A stretch of 64,000 bases of DNA from Pseudoxanthomonas jiangsuensis (GCF_010093185.1 NZ_PDWL01000005.1:104985-168984); one strand, 5' to 3'; positions 41,750 through 53,985 are shown, numbered from the stretch's first letter. Translations and numbers: made by a program. The notes: a model not told the origin generated them from the sequence alone.

Positions 41750-43072
41750 CTATTCCCAGTCTTCCGGCTCGCGTTCCGGCAGCAAGGCGCGCAGGGGCTC
41801 GCCGCCGGCGCCGGCGGCCAGGCGCTCGGCCTCGCCGCGCGGCAGGTCGATCCGCAGAAGCCAGCCTTCCTCGTCGGCCTGTTCTGCGCTCACCGCGCCC
41901 AGCTCGTGCAGGCGCGCGCGCAGGCGCCCGGCCTGCGGCGGCAGGCGCAGCTCGCCCAGGGTGCGCTGGAAATCCAGGCGCCGGGCCAGCGCCGCCTGCA
42001 GCAGTTCCAGGCCGCGGCCGTCGCGCGCCGACAGCCACACCCGCTCGCGGTGGCCGGGGTCGTCGGCCTCGCCGCCGCTGTGGTCGTGGCGCGGCTCGGC
42101 GCCCTCGATCCGGTCGATCTTGTTGAACACCAGCAACTGCGGCAGCTCGCCGGCGCCGACCTCGGCCAGGACCGCGTCGACCTGGGCGATCCGGTCCTCG
42201 CGCTGCGGATCGGCGGCGTCGACCACGTGCAGCAACAGGTCGGCCTCGCGCGCCTCGCTGAGGGTCGAGCGGAACGCGGCCACCAGTTCGTGCGGCAGGT
42301 CGCGGACGAAGCCGACGGTGTCGGCCAGGACCACGCTGCCGCCGGGGAAATTCACCCGGCGCACGGTCGGGTCCAGGGTGGCGAACAGCTGGTCGGCGGC
42401 GTAAGCGTCGGCACCGGTCAGGGCATTGAACAGAGTCGACTTGCCGGCGTTGGTGTAGCCGACCAGGGCCACCCGCGGCAGCTCGCTGCGCACCCGCGCG
42501 CGGCGCATCTGGGTGTGCTGGACCTCGACCTTCTCCAGACGCCTTTGCAACTGCTCCAGGCGCTTCTGCAGCAGCCGGCGGTCGGTCTCCAGCTGGGTCT
42601 CGCCGGGGCCGCGCAGGCCGATGGAACCGCCGCGCTGGCGCTCCAGGTGGGTCCAGCCGCGCACCAGGCGGGTGGCCATGTGCTTGAGCTGGGCCAGTTC
42701 GACCTGCAGCTTGCCCTCGTGGCTGCGCGCGCGCTGGGCGAAGATGTCCAGGATCAGGCCGGTGCGGTCGACCACGCGCCTCTGCAGCGCCCGCTCCAGG
42801 TTGCGCTCCTGCACCGGGCTGAGCGGATGGTTGATCAGGATCAGGTCGGCGCCGGTGGCCTCGGCCGCGGCCTGGACCTCCTCCAGCTTGCCGCTGCCAA
42901 TCAGGGTCGCGGGATTGGGCTTGTCGATGCGCGCGGTGAGGGTCGCGGCCACGCTGGCGCCGGCCGAGCGGGCCAGGTCGGCGAATTCCTCCAGCACGTC
43001 CTCGGCCACCGCGCCGCCCGCGTGGGGCTGGATCAGCAGTGCGTGTTCACCCTTGCGGGAACGTTCGAACAA
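41750..43072 (-). CDS. hflX: Ribosome-splitting GTPase HflX
   Basis: A 440-residue GTPase that dissociates stalled ribosomes after stress. The N-terminal domain has LIGSGKLEEVQAAAEATGAD and ERNLERALQRRVVDRTGLIL, followed by GLRGPGETQLETDRRLL. The GTPase domain has G1 VGYTNAGKSTLFNAL, G3 ADTVGFVRDLPHELV and G4 FNKIDRI. The C-terminal part is of standard size. The hfq-hflX pair, 20 bp apart, is conserved in gammaproteobacteria. Confidence 0.97.
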   Translation of the reverse strand: MFERSRKGEHALLIQPHAGGAVAEDVLEEFADLARSAGASVAATLTARIDKPNPATLIGSGKLEEVQAAAEATGADLILINHPLSPVQERNLERALQRRVVDRTGLILDIFAQRARSHEGKLQVELAQLKHMATRLVRGWTHLERQRGGSIGLRGPGETQLETDRRLLQKRLEQLQRRLEKVEVQHTQMRRARVRSELPRVALVGYTNAGKSTLFNALTGADAYAADQLFATLDPTVRRVNFPGGSVVLADTVGFVRDLPHELVAAFRSTLSEAREADLLLHVVDAADPQREDRIAQVDAVLAEVGAGELPQLLVFNKIDRIEGAEPRHDHSGGEADDPGHRERVWLSARDGRGLELLQAALARRLDFQRTLGELRLPPQAGRLRARLHELGAVSAEQADEEGWLLRIDLPRGEAERLAAGAGGEPLRALLPEREPEDWE

Positions 43073-43092
43073 TCTCTACTCCGGGTATCGCG

Positions 43093-43377
43093 TCACTCCG
43101 CCTCGTCGCCACCGTCGGCCTCGACGGATTCGCCGCCGGGTTGCTGCACGTAGCCGCCGCCCGGTCCGACCCGGACGTTGCGCGACGGCACCACGGTGGA
43201 GATGGCGTGCTTGTAGACCATCTGGCTGACGGTGCTGCGCAGCAGCACCACGAACTGGTCGAAGGATTCGATCGTACCCTGCAGCTTGATCCCGTTGACC
43301 AGGTAAACGGACACCGGCACGCGTTCGCGCCGCAGTGCGTTCAGGAAAGGATCCTGCAGCGATTGCCCCTTGGACAT
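43093..43377 (-). CDS. hfq: RNA chaperone Hfq
   Basis: A 94-residue protein with the Sm fold that forms hexamers and pairs small RNAs with mRNAs. [20 protein letters not shown], then [20 protein letters not shown] (Sm1), and [13 protein letters not shown] (Sm2, with the YKHA motif). The acidic C-terminal tail ([10 protein letters not shown]) is shorter than in E. coli. It is flanked by miaA and hflX, the classic order. Confidence 0.98.
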   Translation of the reverse strand: MSKGQSLQDPFLNALRRERVPVSVYLVNGIKLQGTIESFDQFVVLLRSTVSQMVYKHAISTVVPSRNVRVGPGGGYVQQPGGESVEADGGDEAE

Positions 43378-43442
43378 CTGGCTTTCCCCTTGTTCTTCTA
43401 CTTATGGGCCATGCGCGGGCCTCCCCGGCCCGAACCGGCATG

Positions 43443-44426
43443 TTACACAAGCCCGCGCCCTTGCAGACGCCGGGGTACGGCGAGGAAGGCGGAAACCGCC
43501 TGCCGGAGTTGATCGCGGTCACGTTCCGGGTCGAACCAGCGTGCGTCCAGTTCGCCGCGCAGCCAAGTCAGCTGGCGCTTGGCCAGTTGGCGGGTGGCGA
43601 ACACCCCACGATCGCGGAACTCGGCCGCCGGCGTTGCCCCGTCCAGGTGTTCCCAGGCCTGGCGGTAGCCGACCGCGCGCAGGGCCGGCAGGTCCAGCGG
43701 CGCCGGATGCGCCCGCAGCGGCGGCAAGGCGCGCAGCCGGCGCACCTCGTCGAGGAAACCGGCGGCGAGCATCGCGTCGAAACGGCGGGCGATGCGTTCG
43801 TGCAGCACCGCGCGCCCGTCCGGGGCCAGCACCAGCTTGAGCACCCGCACCGGCAGCCGCGGCGGCGGCGGGTCGCGTTGCCAGGCGCTGATCGGACGGC
43901 CGCTCAGGCGGTAGACCTCCAGCGCGCGCTGGATCCTTTGCGCATCGCCGGGACGGATGCGCGCGGCCGCTTCCGGATCGACCCGGGCCAGTTCGGCGTG
44001 CAGGGCCGCCCAGCCACGCTCGCCGGCCTCGGCCGCCAACTGCGTGCGCATGGCCTCGTCGGCCTCCGGCATCGGCGCCAGCCCGTGCAGCAGGGCGCGG
44101 AAATACAGCCCGGTGCCGCCGGCCAGCACCGGCAGGCAGCCGCGGGCGAGGATGCCGTCGATCGCTGCGCGCGCGTCGGCGGCGAACTCGGCGGCCGAAT
44201 ACGGCTGCCACGGCTCGCGCAGGTCCAGCAGGTGGTGCGGCACGCCGGCCCGTTCGGCCAGGTCGGGCTTGGCCGCGCCGATGTCCAGGCCGCGGTAGAC
44301 CAGGGCCGAGTCGACGCTGACGATCTCGCCGCCGTGCCTTCGCGCCAGTTCGATCGCGAACGCGGTCTTGCCCGAAGCGGTCGGGCCCATCACCGCGATC
44401 GCCAGGGGCCGCGTGTCCTCGCCCAT
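43443..44426 (-). CDS. miaA: tRNA dimethylallyltransferase
   Basis: A 327-residue enzyme that isopentenylates A37 of tRNAs reading UNN codons. Walker [37 protein letters not shown] and [16 protein letters not shown] are the conserved motifs, and [15 protein letters not shown] and [15 protein letters not shown] mark the C-terminal part. The ATG at 44424-44426 ([13 protein letters not shown]) is 11 bp after the folP stop. A longer fused frame reading through folP territory is an artefact of another frame. Confidence 0.96.
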   Translation of the reverse strand: MGEDTRPLAIAVMGPTASGKTAFAIELARRHGGEIVSVDSALVYRGLDIGAAKPDLAERAGVPHHLLDLREPWQPYSAAEFAADARAAIDGILARGCLPVLAGGTGLYFRALLHGLAPMPEADEAMRTQLAAEAGERGWAALHAELARVDPEAAARIRPGDAQRIQRALEVYRLSGRPISAWQRDPPPPRLPVRVLKLVLAPDGRAVLHERIARRFDAMLAAGFLDEVRRLRALPPLRAHPAPLDLPALRAVGYRQAWEHLDGATPAAEFRDRGVFATRQLAKRQLTWLRGELDARWFDPERDRDQLRQAVSAFLAVPRRLQGRGLV

Positions 44427-44437
44427 GCGCGCGGCCT

Positions 44438-45334
44438 TCAGTCCTCGTCGGGCCAGCGGATGGACGGCGCCGCATCGAGCCGCGGCGCCGGCACCGCGGC
44501 GACCGCTTCCCACACCTTGAGCGCGTCCACGGTGGCGGCCACGTCGTGCACCCGTACGATTCGGGCCCCGCGCTGGGCCGCGACCAGGTGCGCGGCGACT
44601 GAACCGGCCGCGCGCTCGGCCGGCATCTGGCGCCCGGTCCACTCGCCGATGCTGCGCTTGCGCGACAGCCCGGCCAGCACCGGCACGCCCAGTTCGGTGA
44701 AGCGTTCCAGCCCGGCCAGCAGGGCGAGATTGTGCGCAGTGGTCTTGCCGAAGCCGAAGCCGGGGTCGACCACCAGTTTCTTCTTCGCGATCCCGGCCAG
44801 TTCGGCGGCGAAGATCCGCTCGGCCAGGTAGCGGTGGACCTCGGCGACCACGTCGTCGTAGCGCGGATCGTCCTGCATCGAGCGCGGCTGGCCGCGCATG
44901 TGCATCAGCACCACCGGCACGCCCAGCGCGGCGGCCGCGTCCAGCGCGCCCTCGGCCTCGAGGGCGCGGATGTCGTTGACCATGCCGGCGCCGGCGGCCA
45001 CCGCCGCGCGCATCACCTCGGGCTTGCAGGTGTCGATGCTGAGCGGGACGGAGGTCTCGCGCGCCAGGCGCTCGATCACCGGCAAAACCCGGCGCAGCTC
45101 CTCTTCCAGCGGCACCTCTTCGGCACCGGGGCGGGTGGACTCGCCGCCGATGTCGAGGATGTCCGCACCCTCCTCCACCAGCCGCAGGGCATGGTCCACG
45201 GCCGCGTCGGTTGTGGCGTGGGCACCGCCGTCGGAGAACGAATCGGGGGTGACGTTGACGATGCCCATCACCCGGGTGCGGTCCAGTACCAGGATCCGGC
45301 CGGCGCAGTCCAGGCGGGGCGAAAGGTCGAACAT
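44438..45334 (-). CDS. folP: Dihydropteroate synthase
   Basis: A 298-residue folate-pathway enzyme that joins p-aminobenzoate to dihydropterin pyrophosphate. Motifs are [72 protein letters not shown] and [13 protein letters not shown] use the ATG at 45332-45334 ([12 protein letters not shown]). A TTG three codons earlier is the only upstream alternative. The sulfonamide-binding loops look ordinary. Confidence 0.96.
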   Translation of the reverse strand: MFDLSPRLDCAGRILVLDRTRVMGIVNVTPDSFSDGGAHATTDAAVDHALRLVEEGADILDIGGESTRPGAEEVPLEEELRRVLPVIERLARETSVPLSIDTCKPEVMRAAVAAGAGMVNDIRALEAEGALDAAAALGVPVVLMHMRGQPRSMQDDPRYDDVVAEVHRYLAERIFAAELAGIAKKKLVVDPGFGFGKTTAHNLALLAGLERFTELGVPVLAGLSRKRSIGEWTGRQMPAERAAGSVAAHLVAAQRGARIVRVHDVAATVDALKVWEAVAAVPAPRLDAAPSIRWPDED

Positions 45335-45413
45335 CGGCGGCAATCCCGGTGGAAAGTGCCGGCAAGTCTGGCCCGTGCCGTCGCCGGCGACAATCCTACG
45401 GCAGGAGGCGCCG

Positions 45414-45695
45414 TCAGCGGCCGAGGAGGCCGGCGTCGATCCGTGCGGCGCGGTGGCGGGCGAAAAGGCCGAAGCCGAACACCGCCACGGCCAGCAGCAC
45501 GCTGACCCCGACCGCGCCGAGCGGCAGCCGCCCCAGCGCGTAGAAGATCGCCGTCACCGTCAGGATGGTCGAGCAGCCGGCGAAGGCGCCCGCAGCGACG
45601 TTGCGCCACGGGTTGCGGACGTAGTAGCTCGGCCGCGGCGCCTGGCCGTCGCGCCGGCCGGAATGTTCCGGTCCGGGCGGGTGCTGCCCTGCCAT
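45414..45695 (-). CDS. Small membrane protein, function unknown
   Basis: A 93-residue protein from the ATG at 45693-45695 (MAGQHPPGP). A short polar start leads to YYVRNPWRNVAAGAFAGCST, where two helices follow (GAFAGCSTILTVTAIFYALG and LGAVGVSVLLAVAVFGFGLFA), and a short basic end (RHRAARIDAG). It lies between ftsH and folP, ten bases after ftsH and 79 bp before folP, so it is probably cotranscribed with both. I do not recognise the family. Confidence 0.7.
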   Translation of the reverse strand: MAGQHPPGPEHSGRRDGQAPRPSYYVRNPWRNVAAGAFAGCSTILTVTAIFYALGRLPLGAVGVSVLLAVAVFGFGLFARHRAARIDAGLLGR

Positions 45696-45705
45696 CGCCG
45701 CAGGC

Positions 45706-47643
<1,938 letters not shown>

Positions 47644-47732
47644 CCTCATCGGCTCCGTAACCCCTGTCCTGCCTGGTCCTGCATCTGTCTGCGGCGGCCC
47701 GGCCGCCGGTCTCGCGGGCTTGCAGCCCGAGC

Positions 47733-48371
47733 TTACTTCATTGCCGCCAGCTTGCCCTGCCCGAGGGCATAGACTTCCGGCGAACGCTTGCGCGAGGCCG
47801 CCGGCTTGCGGATGGCGACCTTTTCATATCGGCGGCGCAGCTGGCGGACGTAGTCGTCGAACCCCACTCCCTGGAACAACTTGATCAGGAAGGCGCCGCC
47901 GGGGCGCAGGTGGTTGTCGGCGAATTCCAGCGCCAGTTCCGCCAGGTGCATGGCCCGCGGCTGGTCGACCGCGTCCACGCCACTCATATTGGGGGCCATG
48001 TCCGACAGCACAAGGTCCACCGGCTGGCCGTCCAGGAGCGTCTCCAGCCCCGATAAGACGGCATCCTCCCTGAAATCCCCATGAAGGAATTCGACCCCGG
48101 CCAGCGGCGGCATCTCCAGGATGTCCAGGGCCACCACCCGGCCGCTGTCGCCCAGGGCCTGGCGCACGAACTGCGACCAGCCGCCCGGGGCCGCGCCCAG
48201 GTCGACCACGACCATGCCCGGCCGCAGCAGGCGGTCGCGCTCCAGCAGCTCCTCGAGCTTGTAGGCCGCGCGCGAACGCAGGCCCTCGGCCTGGGCCTTC
48301 TTCACGTAGGGATCGGCGAAATGCTCGCGGAGCCAGCGGTGGCTGCTCTTGCTGCGGGAGCTGCGGGACAT
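47733..48371 (-). CDS. rlmE: 23S rRNA (uridine-2'-O)-methyltransferase
   Basis: A 212-residue SAM-dependent enzyme that methylates U2552 of 23S rRNA, late in 50S assembly. [20 protein letters not shown], the SAM motif [33 protein letters not shown] and [15 protein letters not shown] contain the K-D-K-E type catalytic set. The ATG at 48369-48371 starts [17 protein letters not shown], typical of the family. It is followed 89 bp later by ftsH and is divergent from yhbY. Confidence 0.96.
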   Translation of the reverse strand: MSRSSRSKSSHRWLREHFADPYVKKAQAEGLRSRAAYKLEELLERDRLLRPGMVVVDLGAAPGGWSQFVRQALGDSGRVVALDILEMPPLAGVEFLHGDFREDAVLSGLETLLDGQPVDLVLSDMAPNMSGVDAVDQPRAMHLAELALEFADNHLRPGGAFLIKLFQGVGFDDYVRQLRRRYEKVAIRKPAASRKRSPEVYALGQGKLAAMK

Positions 48372-48455
48372 GCGGAGGACCGGGCCGGGAAGCCCGCGGG
48401 AATACGGAGGGCCATGATACCCTGATCCGCCCCGCAGACCCGCCCGGTACCCTCG

Positions 48456-48761
48456 ATGTCGGTTGTCCTGACCTCCGCCCAGAACCGCTTTCTCCGCGGC
48501 CAGGCCCACGGGCTCAAGGCCCTGATGCAGGTCGGCGGCAAGGGCGTCACCCCGGCCCTGGTGGCCGAGCTGGACCAGATCCTGGAGCGGCACGAGCTGG
48601 TCAAGGTCAAGGTCGGCGCCGAGGACCGCGAAGCCCGCGACGCGATGATCGCCGAACTGGCCGGCCAGACCGGCGCGGCTCTGGTGCAGAGGATCGGCCA
48701 TACCGCCACCCTGTACCGGCCTGCGAAGGAAAAGCCCTCGATCGTCCTGCCGCGGGCCTGA
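48456..48761 (+). CDS. yhbY: YhbY family RNA-binding protein (CRM domain)
   Basis: A 101-residue CRM-domain protein associated with 50S precursors. [20 protein letters not shown] and [19 protein letters not shown], with [18 protein letters not shown] and the GxxG loop, are characteristic. The C-terminal [20 protein letters not shown] is also standard. Divergent transcription from rlmE across 84 bp is the usual gammaproteobacterial arrangement. Confidence 0.95.
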   Translation: MSVVLTSAQNRFLRGQAHGLKALMQVGGKGVTPALVAELDQILERHELVKVKVGAEDREARDAMIAELAGQTGAALVQRIGHTATLYRPAKEKPSIVLPRA

Positions 48762-48797
48762 GCCGGCCGCGCCCGACGCACGTCCCGAGGCGATCCG

Positions 48798-49187
48798 ATG
48801 CAGCTCAGCCACGAACGCCCCGATTACGCCTGGGTCTTGCGCGGCGCCGACGGCCACCAGGCCCGGGTCAACGACCGCGTCCTGGTCCGCAGCCTGGCCC
48901 TGGCCCCCGACCGCCTGGTCGAGGACTGGCCGGCCGCGGCGACCGCCGCCGCGCTGGAACCGGCGCACCTGCAGCCTTTGCTGGAGCTGCAGCCGGAGCT
49001 GATCGTGCTGGGCACAGGCGCGCGCCAGGCCTTCCCGCCACCGGCGGTGATGGCCGCCTGCCTGACCCGCGGGATCGGCATCGAGGTCATGGACAACGCC
49101 GCCGCCGCGCGCACCTACAACGTCCTGGCCGGCGAAGGCCGGCGGGTGGTGGTCGCCCTGCTGCTGGACGGCGGCGCGGGCGATTGA
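48798..49187 (+). CDS. Mth938-like domain protein
   Basis: A 129-residue protein with the Mth938/DUF498 fold: [20 protein letters not shown], the [20 protein letters not shown] strand-loop, and [20 protein letters not shown]. Relatives include the mitochondrial complex I assembly factor NDUFAF3, but the bacterial role is undefined. It follows yhbY by 36 bp, so the two are likely cotranscribed. A dispersed palindromic repeat lies 21 bp past the stop. Confidence 0.88.
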   Translation: MQLSHERPDYAWVLRGADGHQARVNDRVLVRSLALAPDRLVEDWPAAATAAALEPAHLQPLLELQPELIVLGTGARQAFPPPAVMAACLTRGIGIEVMDNAAAARTYNVLAGEGRRVVVALLLDGGAGD

Positions 49188-49208
49188 TCCGCCTCGCGGC
49201 TGGCCTTT

Positions 49209-49315
49209 TGTAGGAGCCGGTCTTGCCGGCGACCGCCATGGCGGATACGTCTGCGTGAAACCGGATGCCAGTGATCCGTCCGCCTCCACGGTCGCCGGCA
49301 AGACCGGCTCCTACA
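49209..49315. repeat. 107-nt dispersed palindromic element, copy 2 (REP-like)
   Basis: Arms at 49209-49234 and 49290-49315 are identical to those of copy 1 at 14267-14373. The 55-nt core differs at about seven positions. It lies between two convergent genes and could fold into a strong stem on either strand. Confidence 0.9.
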
Positions 49316-49330
49316 CGAGGCGCCCGCCCG

Positions 49331-50140
49331 CTACTTCTTCGGCAGATACAGCAGCGGATCCACCGGCTTGCCGTTGTAGCGGATCTCGAAGTGCAGCATG
49401 TCGCGCGCCGCGCCGGTGCGGCCCATCTCGGCGATCTGTTGGCCCGCCTTCACGTTCTGGCCCTCGTTGACCAGGCGCGCACGATTGTGGCCATAGGCCG
49501 ACAGCCACTGCTCGCTGTGCTTGATGATGATCAGCTCGCCATAGCCGACCAGGCCGGCGCCCGAATACACCACCACCCCGTCCGCCGCCGCGACCACCGA
49601 CTGGCCGCTGCTACCGCCGATGTCGATGCCCTGGCGGGTGTTGTTGCCGGCCACGTAGGTGTTGAGCAGCACGCCCTGCGCCGGCCAGCGCCAGCTGAAG
49701 CCGCTGCTGGCCGGCGCCGCCGGCGTAGCGGCCGGGCGCTGCGCCGGCGCGGTCGCCACCGTTCCCGTGGCCGGCGCGGTGGATGCGCCGGAAGCCGGCC
49801 GCGCAGGCGTGACGGCCGCCGTCCCGGACTTCCCGTCCGCAGGCCCCAGCGCCAGCCTTTGCCCCGGATAGATCGTGTACGGCGGCGGCAGTCCGTTCCA
49901 GCGCGCCAGGTCGGTCACCGCGACGTTGTTGCGACGGGCCAGCGCATACAGGGTGTCGCCACGCTGCACCACCACCGACTGCCCCGGCCTGGCCTGGGAC
50001 GCGGAGCTGCCCGCGGCCGCCGGGCTGCGCACCACCGTGCTGCGGCCGCAGGCGACCAGGGCCAGCACGGCCAGGACGACGATGCCGAGACTGAAAACCC
50101 TGCGTGCCGGGCTGCGTGCCGGGGCGGTCGCGTTGCTCAT
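49331..50140 (-). CDS. nlpD: NlpD-like lipoprotein, amidase activator (LysM plus degenerate LytM)
   Basis: A 269-residue lipoprotein with lipobox VLALVAC near residue 32. A LysM domain at about 58-102 (VQRGDTLYALARRNNVAVTD) and an Ala/Pro linker precede a C-terminal M23/LytM domain. The zinc ligands are missing: TRQGIDIGG replaces the usual HxGxD, and MLHFEIR lacks the HxH pair. This matches E. coli NlpD, which does not cut peptidoglycan but activates amidases during septation. It is last in surE-pcm-exoD-nlpD. The rpoS gene that often follows nlpD is not here. Confidence 0.92.
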   Translation of the reverse strand: MSNATAPARSPARRVFSLGIVVLAVLALVACGRSTVVRSPAAAGSSASQARPGQSVVVQRGDTLYALARRNNVAVTDLARWNGLPPPYTIYPGQRLALGPADGKSGTAAVTPARPASGASTAPATGTVATAPAQRPAATPAAPASSGFSWRWPAQGVLLNTYVAGNNTRQGIDIGGSSGQSVVAAADGVVVYSGAGLVGYGELIIIKHSEQWLSAYGHNRARLVNEGQNVKAGQQIAEMGRTGAARDMLHFEIRYNGKPVDPLLYLPKK

Positions 50141-50183
50141 GCCTTTGCCTGTCTCCTGTCGAATGGAAGGGCGCACCCGGCGG

Positions 50184-50834
50184 TCAGCCGGTCAGGCGCT
50201 CGAAGAGTCCGTGCGCGGCCATGCCACCGCCGCCCAGCAGCACCGCGAAGTAGACCATGGTGCCGATGTTGGCCAGGTGGCCGAGCAGGATTGCGCCGCC
50301 GTCGCGCTGGATCATGCCGATCGCGTACAGCAGCAGGGCCAGCGCCGGCAGGGTGTTGCTGAACGGCACGAACCCGAACGGCGCCATCAACAGCAAAGCG
50401 GCCAGGATGAAGGCCAGGTTGTTGGCGATGTCCATGGCCCGGCCGTCGACGAACGCCGGCAGCCGCCGCGGCCGGCTGATCCTTTCCATCCGCCGCACCC
50501 ACTTCAGCCCGCCCTGCAGGCCCGGGCGCAGGCGGTCGGCCGGCAAGGCCTTGTCCTTGATCCGGCGCGGCAGCCACAGCGGCCGGCGCGCCAGCCGGCT
50601 CACCCCGACCAGCAGGATCGCAGCGCCGAACACCGTGCTCACCCCGGGGATAGAGACCGGGATCAGGAATACCAGGGTCAGCAGGATGGTCAGCAGCAGC
50701 AGGCCTTCGTCGCCGAAGGTGTCCAGCAGCTCGCGCAGGCTCAGTCGGTCTTCCGGCAGCTGCTCGATGATCGCCGCCAGTTGCTCGCCCAGAGGGGCGC
50801 CTTCGGCGGCGCGGGGGCGCGGTTCCCGGTCCAT
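50184..50834 (-). CDS. ExoD family membrane protein
   Basis: A 216-residue inner-membrane protein of the exopolysaccharide synthesis ExoD family. A cytoplasmic start (LREQLAAIIEQL-like LGEQLAAIIEQLPEDRLSLR) precedes helices GLLLLTILLTLVFLIPVSIPG and IANNLAFILAALLLMAPFGF, and VPFSNTLPALALLLYAIGMI, RDGGAILLGHLANIGTMVYF. The PxSNTLP motif is typical. The ATG at 50832-50834 lies two bases after the pcm stop. A TTG two codons earlier is possible. Its biochemical role is not known. Confidence 0.88.
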   Translation of the reverse strand: MDREPRPRAAEGAPLGEQLAAIIEQLPEDRLSLRELLDTFGDEGLLLLTILLTLVFLIPVSIPGVSTVFGAAILLVGVSRLARRPLWLPRRIKDKALPADRLRPGLQGGLKWVRRMERISRPRRLPAFVDGRAMDIANNLAFILAALLLMAPFGFVPFSNTLPALALLLYAIGMIQRDGGAILLGHLANIGTMVYFAVLLGGGGMAAHGLFERLTG

Positions 50835-50836
50835 GT

Positions 50837-51529
50837 TCAATCCAGCGTGCCCGAGAGCAGGGGCACGAACACCACCGGCGCCAGCACCCGCTCGTCGACC
50901 CCGCCGTCCTCGCGCCGGACCAGTTCCAGCAGGGACTGCGAGGAGGGCCCGCCCACCGGCGCGACCAGGATCCCGCCGGGCCGCAGCTGGCCGATCAGCG
51001 CCTCCACCAGCGCCGGCGCGGCAGCGGTGACCACGATCGCGTCGTAGGGACCGTGCTCGGCCCAGCCGGCGCGGCCGTCGTCGTGCTTGCTGCGCACGTT
51101 CATGCCCAGGGTGCGGAAGCGCTTGCGCGCCTGGCGCAGGAGTTCGCCGATGCGCTCGACGGTGTACACCTCCAGCCCCAAGGCGGCCAGGATCGCGGCC
51201 TGGTAGCCCGAGCCGGTGCCGACCTCCAGCACCTTCTTCGGCTGCACCGCCAGGATCGCCTCGGTCATCCGCGCCACCACCCAGGGCTGGGAGATGGTCT
51301 GGCCATGGCCGATCGGCAGTGCGGTGTCCTCGTAGGCGCGGCTGGCCAGGGCCTCGTCCACGAACAGGTGGCGCGGCACGGTGCGCACGGCGTCGAGCAC
51401 GTTCTCGTCGACGATCGCCGCGGTGCCCGGGCCGCCTTCGCGCAGGCGCTGAACCAGGCGGTCGCGCACCCTTTGCGAGGTCATGCCCAGGCCGGCCGGG
51501 CCGGACTGCAGGCGCTGCGCCGGGCTCAT
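50837..51529 (-). CDS. pcm: Protein-L-isoaspartate O-methyltransferase
   Basis: A 230-residue SAM-dependent repair enzyme for isoaspartyl residues. [20 protein letters not shown], the [15 protein letters not shown] loop, SAM motif [18 protein letters not shown] and [19 protein letters not shown] are canonical. [15 protein letters not shown] before [12 protein letters not shown] is a slightly long N-terminus. Its ATG overlaps the surE stop by four bases, so surE and pcm are coupled, as in E. coli. Confidence 0.96.
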   Translation of the reverse strand: MSPAQRLQSGPAGLGMTSQRVRDRLVQRLREGGPGTAAIVDENVLDAVRTVPRHLFVDEALASRAYEDTALPIGHGQTISQPWVVARMTEAILAVQPKKVLEVGTGSGYQAAILAALGLEVYTVERIGELLRQARKRFRTLGMNVRSKHDDGRAGWAEHGPYDAIVVTAAAPALVEALIGQLRPGGILVAPVGGPSSQSLLELVRREDGGVDERVLAPVVFVPLLSGTLD

Positions 51530-52317
51530 GCCCGCGCCTCGCCGTTGGCGGCCAGGGCCGCGGACAGGCCGCCGACCCAGCCGGCGACCTTCTCCAGCGC
51601 CTGGTAGCGGGTCAGGTCGACGTGGATCGGGGTGATCGAGATGTGGCCGGTGCGCACGGCGTGGAAATCGGTGCCCGGGCCGGCGTCCTGCTCCGGGCCG
51701 GCCGGGCCGATCCAGTACACCGTGCGCCCGCGCGGGTCGGCCTGGGGGATGCACGGCTCGGAACGGTGGCGGTTGCCCAGGCGGGTGACCTCGAAGCCGC
51801 GGACCTCGCCCCAGGCCAGGTCCGGCACGTTGACGTTGAGGATGGTGTCGGCCGGCAAGGGATCGGTGATCAGCCGCGCCACGATCTCCACCGCCGCGCG
51901 CGCCGCGGTCCCGTAGTGCTTCGCGTCGTGGTTGCGGGTGGCCAGCGACACGGCCACCGCCGGCAGGCCGAGGAAGCGGCCTTCCATCGCCGCCGAGACC
52001 GTGCCCGAGTAGATCACGTCGTCGCCGAGGTTGGCGGTGTTGTTGATCCCGGAGACCACGATGTCCGGCTCGAATTCGAACATCCCGGTCAGGGCCAGGT
52101 GCACGCAGTCGGTGGGCGTGCCGGCGACCGAACAGGTGTAGTGATCGATCCGCCGGGTGCGGATCGGCATGTCCAGGGTCAGCGAATTGCTGGCGCCGGA
52201 ACGGTCGCGGTCGGGGGCCACCACGTACACCTCGTGGCCGGCGTCGCGCAGGCCCTGGGCCAGGACGTGGATGCCCGGGGCATCCACGCCGTCGTCGTTG
52301 CTTACCAGTACGCGCAT
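51526..52317 (-). CDS. surE: 5'/3'-nucleotidase SurE
   Basis: A 263-residue stationary-phase survival nucleotidase. The metal-binding start [20 protein letters not shown] is intact, as are [32 protein letters not shown] and [20 protein letters not shown]. It dephosphorylates nucleoside monophosphates in the cytoplasm. It is first in surE-pcm-exoD-nlpD and diverges from the Smr-domain gene. Confidence 0.97.
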   Translation of the reverse strand: MRVLVSNDDGVDAPGIHVLAQGLRDAGHEVYVVAPDRDRSGASNSLTLDMPIRTRRIDHYTCSVAGTPTDCVHLALTGMFEFEPDIVVSGINNTANLGDDVIYSGTVSAAMEGRFLGLPAVAVSLATRNHDAKHYGTAARAAVEIVARLITDPLPADTILNVNVPDLAWGEVRGFEVTRLGNRHRSEPCIPQADPRGRTVYWIGPAGPEQDAGPGTDFHAVRTGHISITPIHVDLTRYQALEKVAGWVGGLSAALAANGEARA

Positions 52318-52392
52318 GGGCTTCCTCGAAAACGTCCGCATGATACCGGAAGCGTCCGGCGCGGGGCCGCGGCGCTGCGCTAACCTGTGCCC

Positions 52393-52914
52393 ATGCACGA
52401 GGACGAGGAAGACCCCGCCGCCCTGTTCCGCGCCGCGATCGGCGAGGTGGCGCCCTTGCGCAAGCCGGCGCAGGCGCCGCCCGCGCCGCCGCGCCCGCGT
52501 CCGGCCGCGCGCGCGCGGCACGAGGAGCCGCCGCCCTCCGGCCGCCTCGCCGACGATCCGGACGCGGCGCTGATGCGCGGCGACGCCAGCGCGTTCCGGC
52601 GCGAGCGGGTGTCGGCGCGCGACTGGCAGCGGCTGCGCCGCGGCCAGTTCTCCGCCCAGGACGAGCTGGACCTGCACGGCGCCAACTCGTTGCAGGCCGA
52701 GACCCTGCTGGCGCGCTTCCTGGCCGAGGCCGGCGAGGCCGGCTTCGGCTGCGTGCGCATCATCCACGGCAAGGGCGGCGGCGATGGCGTGCCGGTGCTG
52801 AAGAACCTGGTGGACCGCACCCTGCGCCAGCGCGGCGACGTGCTCGCCTTCCATTCGGCACCGTCCGCGCAGGGCGGGACCGGCGCCCTGCTGGTGCTGC
52901 TGGCCCGGCGCTAG
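52393..52914 (+). CDS. Smr domain protein (YdaL/SmrA-like)
   Basis: A 173-residue protein. The N-terminal 70 residues are Pro/Arg-rich and probably disordered. The Smr domain has [20 protein letters not shown] (LDLHG), [11 protein letters not shown] (HGKG) and [19 protein letters not shown]. Smr domains bind or nick nucleic acids. Several bacterial ones act on stalled ribosomes. The ATG at 52393 is used; a GTG two codons earlier is equivalent. It ends 36 bp before lpxD, in the same direction. Confidence 0.92.
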   Translation: MHEDEEDPAALFRAAIGEVAPLRKPAQAPPAPPRPRPAARARHEEPPPSGRLADDPDAALMRGDASAFRRERVSARDWQRLRRGQFSAQDELDLHGANSLQAETLLARFLAEAGEAGFGCVRIIHGKGGGDGVPVLKNLVDRTLRQRGDVLAFHSAPSAQGGTGALLVLLARR

Positions 52915-52950
52915 GCCGCCGCAGCCGGCCGGCGCGCCGGGGAGGCTAGA

Positions 52951-53985
52951 ATGCACGGGATGGAAGCCCCCGTATTCACCGCCGCCGAACTGGCCGAGCG
53001 CTTCGCCCTGCAGCTGCACGGCGACGGCGAAGTGGCCGTGCGCGGCGTGGCCACCCTGGCCAATGCAGGCCCCGGCCAGCTGGCGTTCCTCGCCAACCCG
53101 CGCTACCGCCCGCAGCTGGCCGCCTCGACCGCCGCGGTGGTGGTGCTGCGCGCCGACGACGCGGCCTCCGCGCCCGGCACCGCGCTGGTCGCGCGCGACC
53201 CGTACGTGGCCTTCGCCCGGATCTCGGCCCTGTTCGAATGCGTGCCCGCGCGCGCGCCGGGAATCCATCCCTCGGCCGTGGTCGATCCATCGGCCGTGGT
53301 CTCGGCCGATGCCCACGTCGGTCCGTTCGTCTCCATCGGCGCGCGCTCGAAGGTGGGCCCCGGCTGCGTGATCGGCCCCGGCTGCAGCATCGGCGAGGAC
53401 TGCGAGCTGGACGCCGGCTGCGAGCTGCAGGCCCGGGTCACCCTGGTCGCCCGCGTGCGCCTGGGCAAGCGGGTGCGGGTCCTGCCCGGCGCGGTCCTCG
53501 GCGCGGCCGGCTTCGGCCTGGCGATGGACGCCGGGCGCTGGGTCAACGTGCCGCAGCTCGGCGGGGTGGTGGTCGGCGACGACTGCGAGATCGGCGCCAA
53601 CACCTGCATCGACCGCGGCGCGCTCGACGACACCGTGCTGGAGGAGGACGTGCGCCTGGACAACCTGGTCCAGATCGGCCACAACGTCCGCATCGGCGCC
53701 CACACCGCGATGGCCGGCTGCTCGGCCGCGGCCGGCAGCGCCCGGATCGGCCGCTACTGCCTGGTCGGCGGCGCCGCCGGCATCCTCGGCCACCTGGAGA
53801 TCGCCGACAAGGTCACGGTCACCGCGATGTCGCTGGTGACCCATTCCATCCGCGAGCCGGGCGAATATTCCTCCGGCACCCCGCTCACCGACAACCGCAC
53901 CTGGCGGAAGAACGCCGCCCGGTTCAAGCAACTGGACGCGCTGGCGCGCCGCGTCAACGCCTCCACCCAGGAAAGTCCCGAATGA
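52951..53985 (+). CDS. lpxD: UDP-3-O-(3-hydroxyacyl)glucosamine N-acyltransferase
   Basis: A 344-residue lipid A enzyme that adds the second hydroxyacyl chain. The N-terminal uridine-binding domain has [22 protein letters not shown] left-handed beta-helix of hexapeptide repeats follows from about residue 105 ([20 protein letters not shown]). [20 protein letters not shown] contains the catalytic His. The start is fixed by GGAGG seven bases before the ATG. Its stop overlaps the fabZ start (ATGA). Confidence 0.97.
   Translation: MHGMEAPVFTAAELAERFALQLHGDGEVAVRGVATLANAGPGQLAFLANPRYRPQLAASTAAVVVLRADDAASAPGTALVARDPYVAFARISALFECVPARAPGIHPSAVVDPSAVVSADAHVGPFVSIGARSKVGPGCVIGPGCSIGEDCELDAGCELQARVTLVARVRLGKRVRVLPGAVLGAAGFGLAMDAGRWVNVPQLGGVVVGDDCEIGANTCIDRGALDDTVLEEDVRLDNLVQIGHNVRIGAHTAMAGCSAAAGSARIGRYCLVGGAAGILGHLEIADKVTVTAMSLVTHSIREPGEYSSGTPLTDNRTWRKNAARFKQLDALARRVNASTQESPE

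Noticed and set aside
43443..45365. A 640-codon frame suggesting a FolP-MiaA fusion
   Set aside because: The upstream part is an out-of-frame reading of folP, which is intact in its own frame. MiaA starts at 44426.
49209..49315. Near-identical reverse-strand peptides beginning [12 protein letters not shown] at both copies of the 107-nt repeat
   Set aside because: They are simply the same repeat sequence read in one frame. There is no ribosome site and the frames continue into unrelated sequence.
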